Shown here piece by piece: positions 17,804 through 27,112 of a DNA stretch of 64,000 bases. Both the position numbers and the translations under genes were made by a program. The notes beneath the pieces were generated by a model. The model was not told the origin of the DNA. It made no database searches and saw only the letters and a list, made by a program, of their open reading frames with translations. The stretch comes from Sterolibacterium sp. (GTDB taxonomy: Bacteria > Pseudomonadota > Gammaproteobacteria > Burkholderiales > Rhodocyclaceae), in the NCBI GenBank assembly GCA_028713555.1, contig JAQTOA010000011.1, forward strand, positions 1 through 64,000, in the 5' to 3' direction. Within the stretch, counting starts at the first letter, position 1, and the number at the start of each line of letters is the position of its first letter.

Positions 17804-20571
17804 TGCTGCAAGGCTGGGTCATTGCGCTGGCCTCCTTCGCCTACCTCGGCGTGCTTTTCGCCATTGCCTGGTATGGTGACCGACGCGCCGATGCGGGTCA
17901 CTCCATCATCGCCAATCCGACCATCTACGCGCTGTCGCTGGCGGTGTATTGCACCACCTGGACCTATTACGGCAGCGTCGGACGCGCTGCCGCCACCGGC
18001 ATTGGTTTTCTGCCGATCTATCTCGGTCCGACGCTGATGCTGGCGTTGTGGTGGTTCGTCATGCTGAAAATAATCCGCATCGCCAAAGCCAACCGTCTCA
18101 CTTCCATCGCCGACTTTGTCGCCGCCCGCTATGGCAAGAGCCAACTGCTCGGCGGCCTGATGACCGTCATCGCGGTGATTGGCGTCGTCCCTTATATCGC
18201 GCTGCAATTGAAAGCGGTGTCGAACAGCTTCACCATCCTGCTGCACTATCCCGAGATCGTCATGCCGGCGCGCGCCGATACCCTGCCCGTGCTTCAGGAC
18301 AGCACGCTCTACGTGGCACTGATCATGGCCGCCTTCTCCATCCTGTTCGGCACCCGCCATCTCGATGCCACCGAACGCCACGAAGGCCTTGTCGCGGCCA
18401 TCGCCTTCGAGTCGCTGGTCAAGTTGCTGGCTTTCCTTGCGGTGGGCCTGTTCGTCACCTTCGGCATCTACGACGGCTTCGCCGACATCTTCACGCGCGC
18501 CAGCATCGAGCCAAGACTGGAGTCGTTGCTGCGTTTCGGCGGCAACTACAGCAGTTGGGCTTCGCTGACTTTTCTTTCGATGGCGGCAATCATGCTGTTG
18601 CCGCGCCAGTTTCAGGTTGCGGTGGTGGAAAACGTCAACGAGAACCACTTGCACCGCGCAATCTGGCAATTTCCTCTGTATCTGTTGCTGATCAACCTGT
18701 TCGTGCTGCCGATTGCGCTCGGCGGTCTGCTGCTTTTTGAAGGCGGTGGCGTGGATGCCGATACCTTTGTGCTGACCTTGCCAATGGCTTTCCAGCAGCA
18801 GGGGTTGGCGCTGCTGGTGTTCATCGGCGGGCTGTCGGCGGCAACCGGGATGGTAATCGTCGAGACCATCGCCTTATCGACCATGGTCTGCAACGACTTG
18901 ATCATGCCGATCATGCTGCGCTGGCAATGGCTCGGGTTGTCGCAACGCAGCGACCTTTCCTGGCAACTGCTGAACATTCGCCGCTGGGCCATCGTCATCA
19001 TCCTGCTGCTCGGTTACCTCTACTTCCGCGTGGCCGGCGAAGCTTATGCGCTGGTCGGCATCGGTCTGATTTCCTTTTCCGCCGTGGCGCAGTTCGTCCC
19101 GGTGATCGTCGGCGCCCTTTACTGGAAGGGAGGCACCCGTGCCGGCGCGCTGGCCGGACTCTCGGCCGGTTTTCTGGTGTGGACCTACACCTTGCTGCTG
19201 CCCTCCTTCGCCAAGTCCGGCTGGCTGCCTTCCGATTTTATGCAGCATGGCTTGTTCGGCGTAACGCTGCTCCTGCCCCAGCAGTTGTTCGGCCTGTCCG
19301 GCCTGGATGAGATCTCCCACTGTTTGTTCTGGAGCATGTTCGCTAATATCGGCGCTTATGTCGGCGTATCGCTGCTGCGCCAGCCGAATGCGCGCGAGGC
19401 CGGGCAGGCCACCCTCTTCGTCGACGCTTTCCGCGCCACCCAGACGCGCGCAGGAGCTCGCTTCTGGCGCGGCAGCGCGCAGGTGCAGGACCTATTGCCG
19501 TTGACTGCCCGCTTCCTCGGCCCGGAGCGGGCGCGCGAAGCCTTCGCCAGCTACGCGCAACGGCGCGGCGTGGCTTCGTTGGCCGAGTTGGTTGCCGATG
19601 CCGATTTGGTGCTGTACGCGGAGAGTTTGCTGGCTGGCGCTATCGGTAGCGCCTCGGCGCGGGCCATGGTGGCCTCCGTGGTGCAGGAAGAGCCGCTCGG
19701 TCTCGATGAAGTGATGAACATTCTCGACGAGGCCTCCCAGGTCCGCGCCTACAGCCGTCAGTTGGAGCGGCAGTCCCAAGAACTATCTGCCGCAACGCGC
19801 GAACTGCGCGCCGCCAACCAACGACTCAAGGAACTCGATCGACTCAAGGACGACTTCATGTCGACAATCACTCACGAATTGCGGACGCCGCTGACTTCAA
19901 TCCGCGCCTTTTCCGAGATTCTGCACGACGATCCGAGAACCGCCCTGGACGAGCGCAAGCGCTTCCTCGGCATTATTGTCGGCGAGACCGAGCGATTGAC
20001 CCGTCTCATCAACCAGGTGCTCGATCTGGCCAAGATCGAGTCCGGTAAAGCTGAATGGCATATTGCCGAGGTCAATCTGCGCGAGGTGGTAAAACAATCG
20101 GTGGAGTCCACCAGTCAGCTTTTCAAGGAGCGCAGCATCGCGTTGGAAGTGGATTTGCCGGATTCCGTGCCGCCGATTCTGGCGGATCACGACCGCTTGA
20201 TTCAAGTTATCATCAACCTGTTGTCGAACGCGGTGAAATTCTGCGTTCCCCAAGCGGGTCGTGTCGCCGTACGAATGCGCCAGGAGGGCGGCATGCTGCG
20301 TATGGATGTCGCCGACAACGGTCCGGGGATCCGCCACGAGGATCAAACGATCATATTCGAGAAATTCCGCCAAGGTGGCCAAAGCAGCGATGTTCTGACC
20401 GGCAAGCCGCAGGGTACCGGGCTCGGCCTGCCGATCAGCCGCCAGATCATCGAGCGCTGCGGCGGCCGGTTGTGGGTGGAAAGTGCGCCGGAAAACGGGA
20501 AAGAGGGCGCCACGTTTTCATTCACGTTGCCGCTGCGGATATTGGATCAGCCAGAAAAGGAGAGGGCATGA
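17803..20571 (+). CDS. Sodium:solute symporter/histidine-kinase hybrid (CbrA-like)
   Basis: Residues 1 to about 510 form a 12-13-helix transporter-like domain of the sodium:solute symporter family (YCTTWTYYGSVGRAAATGIGFLP near the start). A linker with a heptad-rich coiled coil (SRQLERQSQELSAATRELRAANQRLKEL) leads to the kinase core: H-box STITHELRTPLTS (His about 691), N-box NLLSNAVKF, DNGPGI and GTGLGLPIS. CbrA-type proteins link a carbon or nitrogen source to phosphorylation of a partner regulator. The stop overlaps the response regulator start (ATGA). Length is 922 residues. Confidence 0.9.
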   Translation: MLQGWVIALASFAYLGVLFAIAWYGDRRADAGHSIIANPTIYALSLAVYCTTWTYYGSVGRAAATGIGFLPIYLGPTLMLALWWFVMLKIIRIAKANRLTSIADFVAARYGKSQLLGGLMTVIAVIGVVPYIALQLKAVSNSFTILLHYPEIVMPARADTLPVLQDSTLYVALIMAAFSILFGTRHLDATERHEGLVAAIAFESLVKLLAFLAVGLFVTFGIYDGFADIFTRASIEPRLESLLRFGGNYSSWASLTFLSMAAIMLLPRQFQVAVVENVNENHLHRAIWQFPLYLLLINLFVLPIALGGLLLFEGGGVDADTFVLTLPMAFQQQGLALLVFIGGLSAATGMVIVETIALSTMVCNDLIMPIMLRWQWLGLSQRSDLSWQLLNIRRWAIVIILLLGYLYFRVAGEAYALVGIGLISFSAVAQFVPVIVGALYWKGGTRAGALAGLSAGFLVWTYTLLLPSFAKSGWLPSDFMQHGLFGVTLLLPQQLFGLSGLDEISHCLFWSMFANIGAYVGVSLLRQPNAREAGQATLFVDAFRATQTRAGARFWRGSAQVQDLLPLTARFLGPERAREAFASYAQRRGVASLAELVADADLVLYAESLLAGAIGSASARAMVASVVQEEPLGLDEVMNILDEASQVRAYSRQLERQSQELSAATRELRAANQRLKELDRLKDDFMSTITHELRTPLTSIRAFSEILHDDPRTALDERKRFLGIIVGETERLTRLINQVLDLAKIESGKAEWHIAEVNLREVVKQSVESTSQLFKERSIALEVDLPDSVPPILADHDRLIQVIINLLSNAVKFCVPQAGRVAVRMRQEGGMLRMDVADNGPGIRHEDQTIIFEKFRQGGQSSDVLTGKPQGTGLGLPISRQIIERCGGRLWVESAPENGKEGATFSFTLPLRILDQPEKERA

Positions 20572-20951
20572 TGACTAAGAAAATTCTGATCGTCGACGAC
20601 GAGCCGAATATCGTTATTTCTCTCGAATTTTTAATGAAACACGAAGGCTTTCAAGTGGCAGTGGCTGTCGACGGCGAGGAGGCGTTGAGAAAAGTTGCCG
20701 ATCTGCGACCTGACTTGGTGCTGCTCGACATCATGCTGCCGAAGCAGAGTGGTTTTGAGGTTTGCCAGGAAATCCGCGCCAATCCGGAATGGGATAGCAT
20801 CAAGATCATCATGCTGACCGCCAAGGGCCGCGACACCGAAGTACAGAAAGGGATAGCGCTGGGCGCCGATGCCTACGTGACCAAGCCATTCTCGACCAAG
20901 GATCTGATAGCGAGAGTCCGCTCCGTACTATCACTGGAAAATGCAGCATGA
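20568..20951 (+). CDS. Single-domain response regulator
   Basis: The 127-residue protein consists of a receiver domain only: ILIVDDEPN at the start, phosphoacceptor Asp in LVLLDIMLP (about residue 53), a conserved Thr in MLTAKG, and Lys in VTKPF. With no output domain it must act by protein contacts or as a phosphate shuttle. It overlaps the hybrid kinase before it and the sensor-exonuclease after it by four bases each, so it is probably the partner of the kinase and may act on the exonuclease protein. Confidence 0.92.
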   Translation: MMTKKILIVDDEPNIVISLEFLMKHEGFQVAVAVDGEEALRKVADLRPDLVLLDIMLPKQSGFEVCQEIRANPEWDSIKIIMLTAKGRDTEVQKGIALGADAYVTKPFSTKDLIARVRSVLSLENAA

Positions 20952-23137
20952 ATTTGCGTCTGCGCTACCTGTTTGCCATCATTTTGCTGGGATTGTTGAT
21001 CACCGGGCCATTCTTGTTGACGCTGGCGCTGTTGATGGCCGAAATGCCTGGGAGCGAACGACAGATCCTGGCCGACTTGTTGCTGCCGCGATTGCCGATC
21101 GGATTAATGATGACAGCTCTGGGCTTTGTTATCGGCATGGCCATTTTTCACGGTTTGTTTCGTCAGTACGTTCAGGGGCTGCTGAAACTGGCTGAGTTGA
21201 TGCGGTTGATGCTCGGCGCCAACCGCAATTTTCGTGTCACGCCCGAAGGTCCGCCCGAAGTGCAACAACTGGGCCGGACGATCAATGAACTGGCGCAGCA
21301 ACGCGATGGTTTGCTCGCCGATGTGGCAACGCAGATCCGTCAGGCCAATGCGTCCGTCGCTGAGGAAAGAAACCGTCTCGCCGCGCTGATGTCGGAATTA
21401 AACCAGAGCGTTGTCGTTTGCAACCTCGACGGCCGGATACTGCTTTACAACAATCGTGCCCGCGCGCAATTTCGTTCCTTCGTCCGGGATGGTGGCGGCA
21501 GTGGCGAAGCCGGAGCCTTGCTCGGCCTCGGCCGCTCTATTTTTGGAGTATTCGACCGCAATCTGATCGCGCACGCACTCGACAGGCTCCAATATCGCTT
21601 AACCACCGGGGATAGCCAGCCATCGACACATTTCGTAACCGCCACCCGTACCGGCCAGTTGATCCGCGTCCAGATGGCGCCGGTGTTCTCGGCCACGCCC
21701 AGCAATGGAGAAGTCGAAGAAGGATCCGGACACGTCATCGGTGGCTATGTACTGATGCTCGACAATATCACCCGCACCGTCGAGATCGAGACCAAACGCG
21801 ACGAGATACTGCAAAATCTGACCGAGGGTAGTCGCGCCTCGCTCGCCAACATCCGTGCCGCAGTCGAAACGCTGCTTGAGTACCCCGATGTGGAGGCCGA
21901 GCAACGCAAGCGATTTCTCCGCATTATCGGCGACGAAGTGCTCAATATGGGCCAGCGGCTTGACCGAACGCTTGACAGTCATGCTGACTCGCTCAGGGCA
22001 CGCTGGCCGCTCGAAGAAATGCTTGGCGCTGACCTGATCGCTGCGGCACAGCGCCGCATCGAGAGCAAATACGGTCTGAGCGTAAAAATCGACGAACTCG
22101 ACCCCGATCTGTGGGTCAAGGTCGACAGTTTTTCGTTGATCCAGGCCATGAGCTATCTCGTCGGCCGCCTGCTGGAAACCTTCGCTATCCGTCTGCTGCG
22201 CTTCCGCCTGACGCAAGCCGGGCGCTTGGCCCATCTCGACATGGTGTGGACGGGAGCGGCAATTTCAACGGAAACGCTGCACGCCTGGGAACTCGAACCG
22301 ATGAACTTGTCCGGCGAGAATAGCCCCCTGACCTTGCGTGACATCATGGATCGCCATGGCGGAGAACTCTGGTTCAAGCGCGAAAGCGCCACACAACAGG
22401 CCTATTTTCGTTTGCTGATTCCAGCCGCGGCGCATCAGGAAACGGTCGCCTCACCCGCCCAGCTACGTGGTGAAAGCCGGCCTGAATACTACGATTTCGA
22501 TCTCTTCAAGCGCAGCAACCAGGATCATGCTTTGGATGACCGCTTGCTCACCGATCTGACCTATACCGTTTTCGATACCGAGACAACCGGCCTGGATCCC
22601 TCTGCTGGAGATGAGATCATCCAGTTCGGCGCCGTGCGCATCGTCAATAGGCGCCTGCTGCGCCACGAGAGTTTCGAGCAGCTGATCGATCCGCGCCGGC
22701 GGATGAATCCCGAATCGATAGCGATACACGGCATCACCCAGGAAATGGTGAACGGACAACCAGCCATAGAGAAGGTATTGCCGGAGTTTTATCGCTTCAG
22801 CGAAGACACCGTGCTGGTGGCGCATAACGCCGCTTTCGACATGCGCTTTCTGCAACTCAAGGAGGAATCCACCAACATCCGCTTTACCCAGCCAGTGCTC
22901 GACACCTTGTTGCTTTCGGCGGTGATCCACCCGAATCAGGAATCGCATCAGCTTGAGCTCATTGCCGAACGTCTTGGCATCCCGCTTATCGGCCGACATA
23001 CGGCGCTTGGCGATGCGATTGTGACCGGCGAAGTATTTCTCCACATGATCCAGCCGCTCAATGATATGGGCATTTACACGCTGGGCGAGGCACTGACCGC
23101 CGCAAAAAATACCTACTACGCCAGAATTCAGTATTGA
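20948..23137 (+). CDS. Membrane sensor fused to a DEDDh 3'-5' exonuclease
   Basis: The 729-residue protein has two N-terminal membrane helices (about residues 7-30 and 48-70), a HAMP-like region, a coiled coil and a PAS-like domain (LMSELNQSVVVCNLDGRILLYNNRA, about residue 140). A kinase-like but degenerate region follows, in which no H-box is visible. The C-terminal 190 residues form a DnaQ-type exonuclease with all motifs: FDTETTG (about residue 543), VAHNAAFDMRF, and HTALGDA with the catalytic His and Asp. It lies in one tight operon with a transporter-kinase and a CBS/DUF294 protein. Its nucleic-acid substrate is unknown. Confidence 0.85.
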   Translation: MNLRLRYLFAIILLGLLITGPFLLTLALLMAEMPGSERQILADLLLPRLPIGLMMTALGFVIGMAIFHGLFRQYVQGLLKLAELMRLMLGANRNFRVTPEGPPEVQQLGRTINELAQQRDGLLADVATQIRQANASVAEERNRLAALMSELNQSVVVCNLDGRILLYNNRARAQFRSFVRDGGGSGEAGALLGLGRSIFGVFDRNLIAHALDRLQYRLTTGDSQPSTHFVTATRTGQLIRVQMAPVFSATPSNGEVEEGSGHVIGGYVLMLDNITRTVEIETKRDEILQNLTEGSRASLANIRAAVETLLEYPDVEAEQRKRFLRIIGDEVLNMGQRLDRTLDSHADSLRARWPLEEMLGADLIAAAQRRIESKYGLSVKIDELDPDLWVKVDSFSLIQAMSYLVGRLLETFAIRLLRFRLTQAGRLAHLDMVWTGAAISTETLHAWELEPMNLSGENSPLTLRDIMDRHGGELWFKRESATQQAYFRLLIPAAAHQETVASPAQLRGESRPEYYDFDLFKRSNQDHALDDRLLTDLTYTVFDTETTGLDPSAGDEIIQFGAVRIVNRRLLRHESFEQLIDPRRRMNPESIAIHGITQEMVNGQPAIEKVLPEFYRFSEDTVLVAHNAAFDMRFLQLKEESTNIRFTQPVLDTLLLSAVIHPNQESHQLELIAERLGIPLIGRHTALGDAIVTGEVFLHMIQPLNDMGIYTLGEALTAAKNTYYARIQY

Positions 23138-23150
23138 TCGATCAGCACAA

Positions 23151-24626
23151 ATGCCAGAAAACCGTCTTCCCGCCAGCGTCAGCGATTCAAACCTGGGCCT
23201 GCATAGCCAGCTGGCGGCGCTGATGCGCCGCCAGCCCGTTACCGCCACGCCAGAAACATCATTGCGTGAAGCCTTGCAGATAATGGCCGAGGAGAAGGTT
23301 GGCTCGATCGTGGTCATCGAACCGGAAAACAACAAGCCGATCGGCATGTTCACCCTGCGCGATCTGCTGCATCGGGTCGCAACAAAATCCTGCGATGTCG
23401 ATCAATGGATCGCCTCGGTAATGAGCGACAGCGAACTGGTCATGCTCAGTTGGCGGTCTACCGTTTATCAGGCGGCTTTACTGATGGCTCGCCGCGGTGT
23501 GCATCACGTCATTGTCGTCGACGCCGCCGGCCGGCTGGTCGGCGTCATCTCGAACGAGGATATCTACGAGTTGCAGCGCGGCGGCGTCAAAGCGCTCAGC
23601 GGCGCCATCCGCAATGCCCGCGACACGGATGCGCTGATCGCCGCCGCCGAGGAAATCCGCCGGCTGACGATGCGCATGCTGTCCAATGGCAGCACCGCCG
23701 AGGCACTCATCCATTTGATTTCCACGCTCAACGACCATCTTACGGCACGCATCATCGAACTGACCATGCCCGAGTTTCCGCTCCCCAAGGTCGACTGGTG
23801 TTGGCTGGTTTTCGGCTCTGAAGGCCGCTTTGAACAGACATTCTGCACCGACCAGGATAATGGCATCATTTTTGCGGATCCCGGCAATGACGACGGCGCC
23901 GGAGCCGAAGCATTGCGTCAGGCTTTTTTGCCTTTCGCGCAGGCGGTCAACCACAAACTGGATCGCTGCGGCTTCGCCCTATGCAAAGGCAACATCATGG
24001 CGAGCAATCCGGAATTATGCCTGTCGCTCTCTGAGTGGCGCAGCAAGTTTTCCAGTTGGTTGCATGCGGCGAACCCGCAAGCCTTGCTGAACGCCACCAT
24101 TTTCTTCGACTTTCGCCCCGTTTTCGGCGGCGAATCACTTGCTGGTGAATTGCACGACTGGTTGCTGTCACACAGCGTCGGCGCGTCCCTGTTTCTGCGT
24201 TTCATGGCAAGCAACGCGATCGAGACGCCACCGCCACTGGGGATAATCCGCGATTTCGTTCTCGATAAGAACGAACAGTTCCCGCGCACGCTCGATCTCA
24301 AGACCTACGGCTCGCGACTCTTCGTCGATGCCGCACGCATTTTCGCCCTGGCCAACGGCATCAACCACACCTCCACGGTGCAGCGGCTGCGTGCAGTCGC
24401 CGAGCGCATGGAATTTGCACGGGATGATGTCTCGGCAATGGTGGAAGGTTTCTATTTTATCCAACAACTGCGCCTGGGGCATCAGCAGAACGATGGCACA
24501 ACAGCCGAGTCCGCCAACCGAATCGACCCCGACCATCTTAATGAGTTTCACCGCCAAGTACTGAAGGAAGCCTTCAAGCAAGCGAGGAAGCTTCAGCAAA
24601 GGCTCAAGCTCGATTATCGACTGTAA
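23151..24626 (+). CDS. CBS-domain DUF294 nucleotidyltransferase-like protein
   Basis: The 491-residue protein has a CBS pair (about residues 20-145), then the DUF294 putative nucleotidyltransferase core with GSEGRFEQTFCTDQDNGI (about residues 222-239) and the matching C-terminal helical domain. CBS pairs bind adenosine nucleotides, so it may sense energy state. Relatives of this type are found beside acetate-type symporters and DnaQ-like genes. It starts 13 bp after the sensor-exonuclease and is the last gene of the cluster. The catalytic activity of DUF294 proteins is not established. Confidence 0.85.
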   Translation: MPENRLPASVSDSNLGLHSQLAALMRRQPVTATPETSLREALQIMAEEKVGSIVVIEPENNKPIGMFTLRDLLHRVATKSCDVDQWIASVMSDSELVMLSWRSTVYQAALLMARRGVHHVIVVDAAGRLVGVISNEDIYELQRGGVKALSGAIRNARDTDALIAAAEEIRRLTMRMLSNGSTAEALIHLISTLNDHLTARIIELTMPEFPLPKVDWCWLVFGSEGRFEQTFCTDQDNGIIFADPGNDDGAGAEALRQAFLPFAQAVNHKLDRCGFALCKGNIMASNPELCLSLSEWRSKFSSWLHAANPQALLNATIFFDFRPVFGGESLAGELHDWLLSHSVGASLFLRFMASNAIETPPPLGIIRDFVLDKNEQFPRTLDLKTYGSRLFVDAARIFALANGINHTSTVQRLRAVAERMEFARDDVSAMVEGFYFIQQLRLGHQQNDGTTAESANRIDPDHLNEFHRQVLKEAFKQARKLQQRLKLDYRL

Positions 24627-24697
24627 ACTGTGCGTATTGGCATTTGAAATCACAAGATGCAGCTATACTTGAGTTTCGCCAAACTGAACGGGGGGAC

Positions 24698-25174
24698 ATG
24701 ATGAAAACCTGCGCATACCTACTGATAGGGTTGCTGGCGGTAAATGGCATGGCCATGGCACAGAATACGGGAGATGAACCGCAGATTACCCCGCGCGGTC
24801 CGATCATGTTTATCGATTCAAAACTTTTTGATGGCAAGCTCTCATCGGAACTGGAGAGCGGCAAATCCCGGGTAGAGGTAGACGTCACCAGCAAGGTGAG
24901 TCTCAGTAGCATTCCTGAGCGGATGGACAAATGGTTGTCGGCAGCGGCGGAACAGGGAAAAGTGGAATTCCGCCAGGTAGAATCAGTCCCCCAGCGGACG
25001 CGTTTTATCTTCGGCATACTGCCCTTGGTGTTCTCGTTTTTGCAAAAACGCGACGAAGAAAAAACCTATAGGCCAGCCAAAGATTACGATGTCGCCGTTC
25101 TTTATCGAAAAAATGATACTGGCGATGCGTTCATAGAGAAAGTGGTTTTCACCCGGAAAAACTCAACGCAGTAA
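24698..25174 (+). CDS. Secreted protein of unknown function
   Basis: The 158-residue product has a clear signal peptide ending AMA before QNTGDE. The mature part contains FIDSKLFDGKLSSELESGKSRVEVDV and a basic, charged C-terminal third with one hydrophobic stretch (FIFGILPLVFSFLQ). I recognise no family. A GGGGGGAC Shine-Dalgarno lies before two adjacent ATG codons; the first (24698) is used. It is probably periplasmic or membrane attached. No neighbour gives a functional clue. Confidence 0.7.
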   Translation: MMKTCAYLLIGLLAVNGMAMAQNTGDEPQITPRGPIMFIDSKLFDGKLSSELESGKSRVEVDVTSKVSLSSIPERMDKWLSAAAEQGKVEFRQVESVPQRTRFIFGILPLVFSFLQKRDEEKTYRPAKDYDVAVLYRKNDTGDAFIEKVVFTRKNSTQ

Positions 25175-25263
25175 GCCAATATCTGCACATTCGCGAATGC
25201 AGAAAATTCCTCTATCCGGAAGGACACAATACTTGTATCGTGCTTTCCATCCGTAACTGTTTA

Positions 25264-25352
25264 AGACAGCTGCGGTGCAAACCCGGCGAAAGCCGGTGAC
25301 GCAATGCTAAAGGGGCTAAAGAACGTTTTGTTCTATGCTTGCCAGCTGCCGT
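25264..25352 (+). promoter_or_regulatory. Cyclic di-GMP riboswitch (GEMM-I type)
   Basis: The order of elements fits the GEMM-I RNA. GGTGCAAACC leads into a CCGGC-GAAA-GCCGG hairpin with a GNRA tetraloop, then GTGACGCAATGC, a second hairpin (AGAAC-GTTTT-GTTCT), and CTATGCTTGCCAGCTGCCG, which matches the conserved GCC(A/G)G...TGCCG end. CAGCTG at both ends can pair as the closing helix. It lies about 70 bp upstream of a secreted protein gene, which would then be c-di-GMP controlled. No covariance search could be run. Confidence 0.72.
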
Positions 25353-25421
25353 ATCCGGGCGATCGGATTCGACAACGTCACCTGCATGGCCGGCACTCGA
25401 AACCCGAATGGGAGTGTCGTC

Positions 25422-25838
25422 ATGAAACCAAGTGTTATTCGAAGAAGCGTTTTTTCTTTGCTGCTTGCGGCAATATCCGTCCTCGCCTTCTCGGCGACGG
25501 TCAATGCCAGTTCGGGCGATGGTCTAAAGAGTCAGTCCGGACCAAGGATGGCGAATGTGGCGGTGGCTGACCAATTCAACGTAGCTGGGCAACTTGCTGC
25601 AGGAAATGCCGCTTACAGTCGCGGAGATTATGCCGAAGCATTCCGCTTATATAAAAATATCGCCGTGCTTGGTGTCCCCGAAGCGCATTACCGCCTTGGC
25701 CTGATGTACGCAGGGGGGCTGGGAACCCGCCAGAGCGCGAACCAAGCGGAGTTCTGGATGAACTCGGCAGCGCAGAGCAACTATCCAGGCGCCGCTCAGG
25801 CGCTGTCCCTAATCAGGGCGATGATGGCGAAGGGATGA
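25422..25838 (+). CDS. Secreted Sel1-like repeat protein
   Basis: The 138-residue protein has a signal peptide (RRSVFSLLLAAISVLAFSATVNA) followed by a short spacer. One or two Sel1/TPR-like helical repeats follow (AAYSRGDYAEAFRLYKNIAVLGVPEAHYRLGLMYAGGLGTRQSANQAEFWMNSAAQ, with the G-rich turn typical of Sel1 units). Such repeats mediate protein contacts in the periplasm. The start at 25422 follows GGGAG. The upstream probable c-di-GMP riboswitch suggests a link to surface attachment or motility; the exact role is unknown. Confidence 0.82.
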   Translation: MKPSVIRRSVFSLLLAAISVLAFSATVNASSGDGLKSQSGPRMANVAVADQFNVAGQLAAGNAAYSRGDYAEAFRLYKNIAVLGVPEAHYRLGLMYAGGLGTRQSANQAEFWMNSAAQSNYPGAAQALSLIRAMMAKG

Positions 25839-25846
25839 AGACATGA

Positions 25847-26383
25847 TCATTTCATCTTCGACGGCAGCTTGATCGTCTCGCCGGCCAGCATGAAAACTCC
25901 CCGCCCCCGGTGATGGAGTGTGCGCGGAATTTTGCATGCCGGGTCGATCCAAGCCTTGAGCACCTCGAGCACGAAGAAATTGTAGCGCTTCACTTGCCGC
26001 GTATCGGCCACCCGGCATTCCAGGTTGGCATAGCACTCGGCTATCAGCGGCGCAGCGACCAACGCTGCCGGCGCCGGCGTCAAGCCAAAGGCATGGAATT
26101 TGTCCACGCGTCGCCCCGAAACATTGCCGCAGCCCACCACCTTCGCTGCAAGTTCCGCCGTCGGGATATTAAGCACACATTGCCGCGTCGCCATAAGGGC
26201 ATCGAAGCTGAAGTTGCGGCCGCTGACGATGCAACCCACCAGCGGCGGCTCAAACTCCATCATCAGGTGCCACGATATCGTCATCACGTTGGCCTTGCCT
26301 TGGTATGCGGTGGTAAGTAGCACCACCGGTCCCGGCTCGAGAAGGCAGTAGACCTTGGAAAGGGGTAACGGGCGCTTAGTCAT
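25847..26383 (-). CDS. Flavin reductase-like FMN-binding protein
   Basis: The 178-residue protein fits the flavin reductase (split beta-barrel) family: PGPVVLLTTAYQGKANVMTISWH near the start, PPLVGCIVSGRNFSFD, and an NIPTAELAAKVVGCGNVSGRRVDKF segment. Members bind FMN and reduce it with NAD(P)H or use it as an electron carrier. The ATG at 26383 follows GGAGGTG. It faces the Sel1-like gene tail to tail with only eight bases between them and appears to be a single-gene unit. Confidence 0.82.
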   Translation of the reverse strand: MTKRPLPLSKVYCLLEPGPVVLLTTAYQGKANVMTISWHLMMEFEPPLVGCIVSGRNFSFDALMATRQCVLNIPTAELAAKVVGCGNVSGRRVDKFHAFGLTPAPAALVAAPLIAECYANLECRVADTRQVKRYNFFVLEVLKAWIDPACKIPRTLHHRGRGVFMLAGETIKLPSKMK

Positions 26384-26545
26384 TTCGGCACCTCCATTCT
26401 CACCACTTTGATACCTCACGCGCGGATGCCATTCGGCACACAGGGATTAAGGCTCACGGTCAATATCGTTGTGGACGCCGTTCCTGAGCAGTAAGCCTGC
26501 TACAGGCCGCCCCTTGCCTAGAGGCTGTGTGTTGGAGAATTGTGG

Positions 26546-27112
26546 TTACTTGGCCTGGTTATTGTGCGTCCAGGCGATGCGATGATACATGTCAAGCAGA
26601 TACAGCATATTGGCAATCAAGAAGGGGTCAAGCGTTTGTGCTCGTGCAGCCTCGTGAAGGCCTTTGACGGTCTGGTCTTCATAGCTTCCGTCATTATTTA
26701 TTGGCGTCGGGGAAATGAACGGGTCGGTGTGCATCCTTTGAAAAATTTCATCCTTATTCTCTATCGCATCCTGCTCAGCGTATCGCCTGATAATATGAAT
26801 CCCCGTATGGTATCCCAGCCGATAATTCACCGTTGCAAAGCGTGGCGGGATGACTCCAGGTACGGTTGCGATGAGGGGGTTAGTTATACAAATACTGCGG
26901 ATAACAGCAGCCGCTACCTTATGGCGGTCGAGCAGCTCATTTGGGCTACGCGTATATTTTTGCTTCAGTGACTCTTTGTAAGTCTCATACAGATTCTGAA
27001 GACTAACATCCCATTTTGGCGCCCATCGAAGACAGGCGCTTGACTTGCCGATGAAGCCGTTGCCGATTATCTCGATTGATTGTCGTAACTGCTCAAACTT
27101 GATTTCTGTCAT
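26546..27112 (-). CDS. Hypothetical protein of an AT-rich gene pair
   Basis: This 188-residue soluble protein (MTEIKFEQLRQSIEIIGNGFIGKSS...) has no recognised domain. Visible features are a basic, Trp-containing N-terminal part (CLRWAPKWDVSLQNLYETY), a His/Tyr-rich middle (FATVNYRLGYHTGIHIIRRYAEQD) and a helical C-terminus. Base composition is clearly more AT-rich than the neighbours, suggesting acquisition. Its start overlaps the end of the small gene at 27093-27272 by 20 bp, so the two are translationally linked. The pair lies near a tRNA-Phe gene. Confidence 0.55.
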   Translation of the reverse strand: MTEIKFEQLRQSIEIIGNGFIGKSSACLRWAPKWDVSLQNLYETYKESLKQKYTRSPNELLDRHKVAAAVIRSICITNPLIATVPGVIPPRFATVNYRLGYHTGIHIIRRYAEQDAIENKDEIFQRMHTDPFISPTPINNDGSYEDQTVKGLHEAARAQTLDPFLIANMLYLLDMYHRIAWTHNNQAK

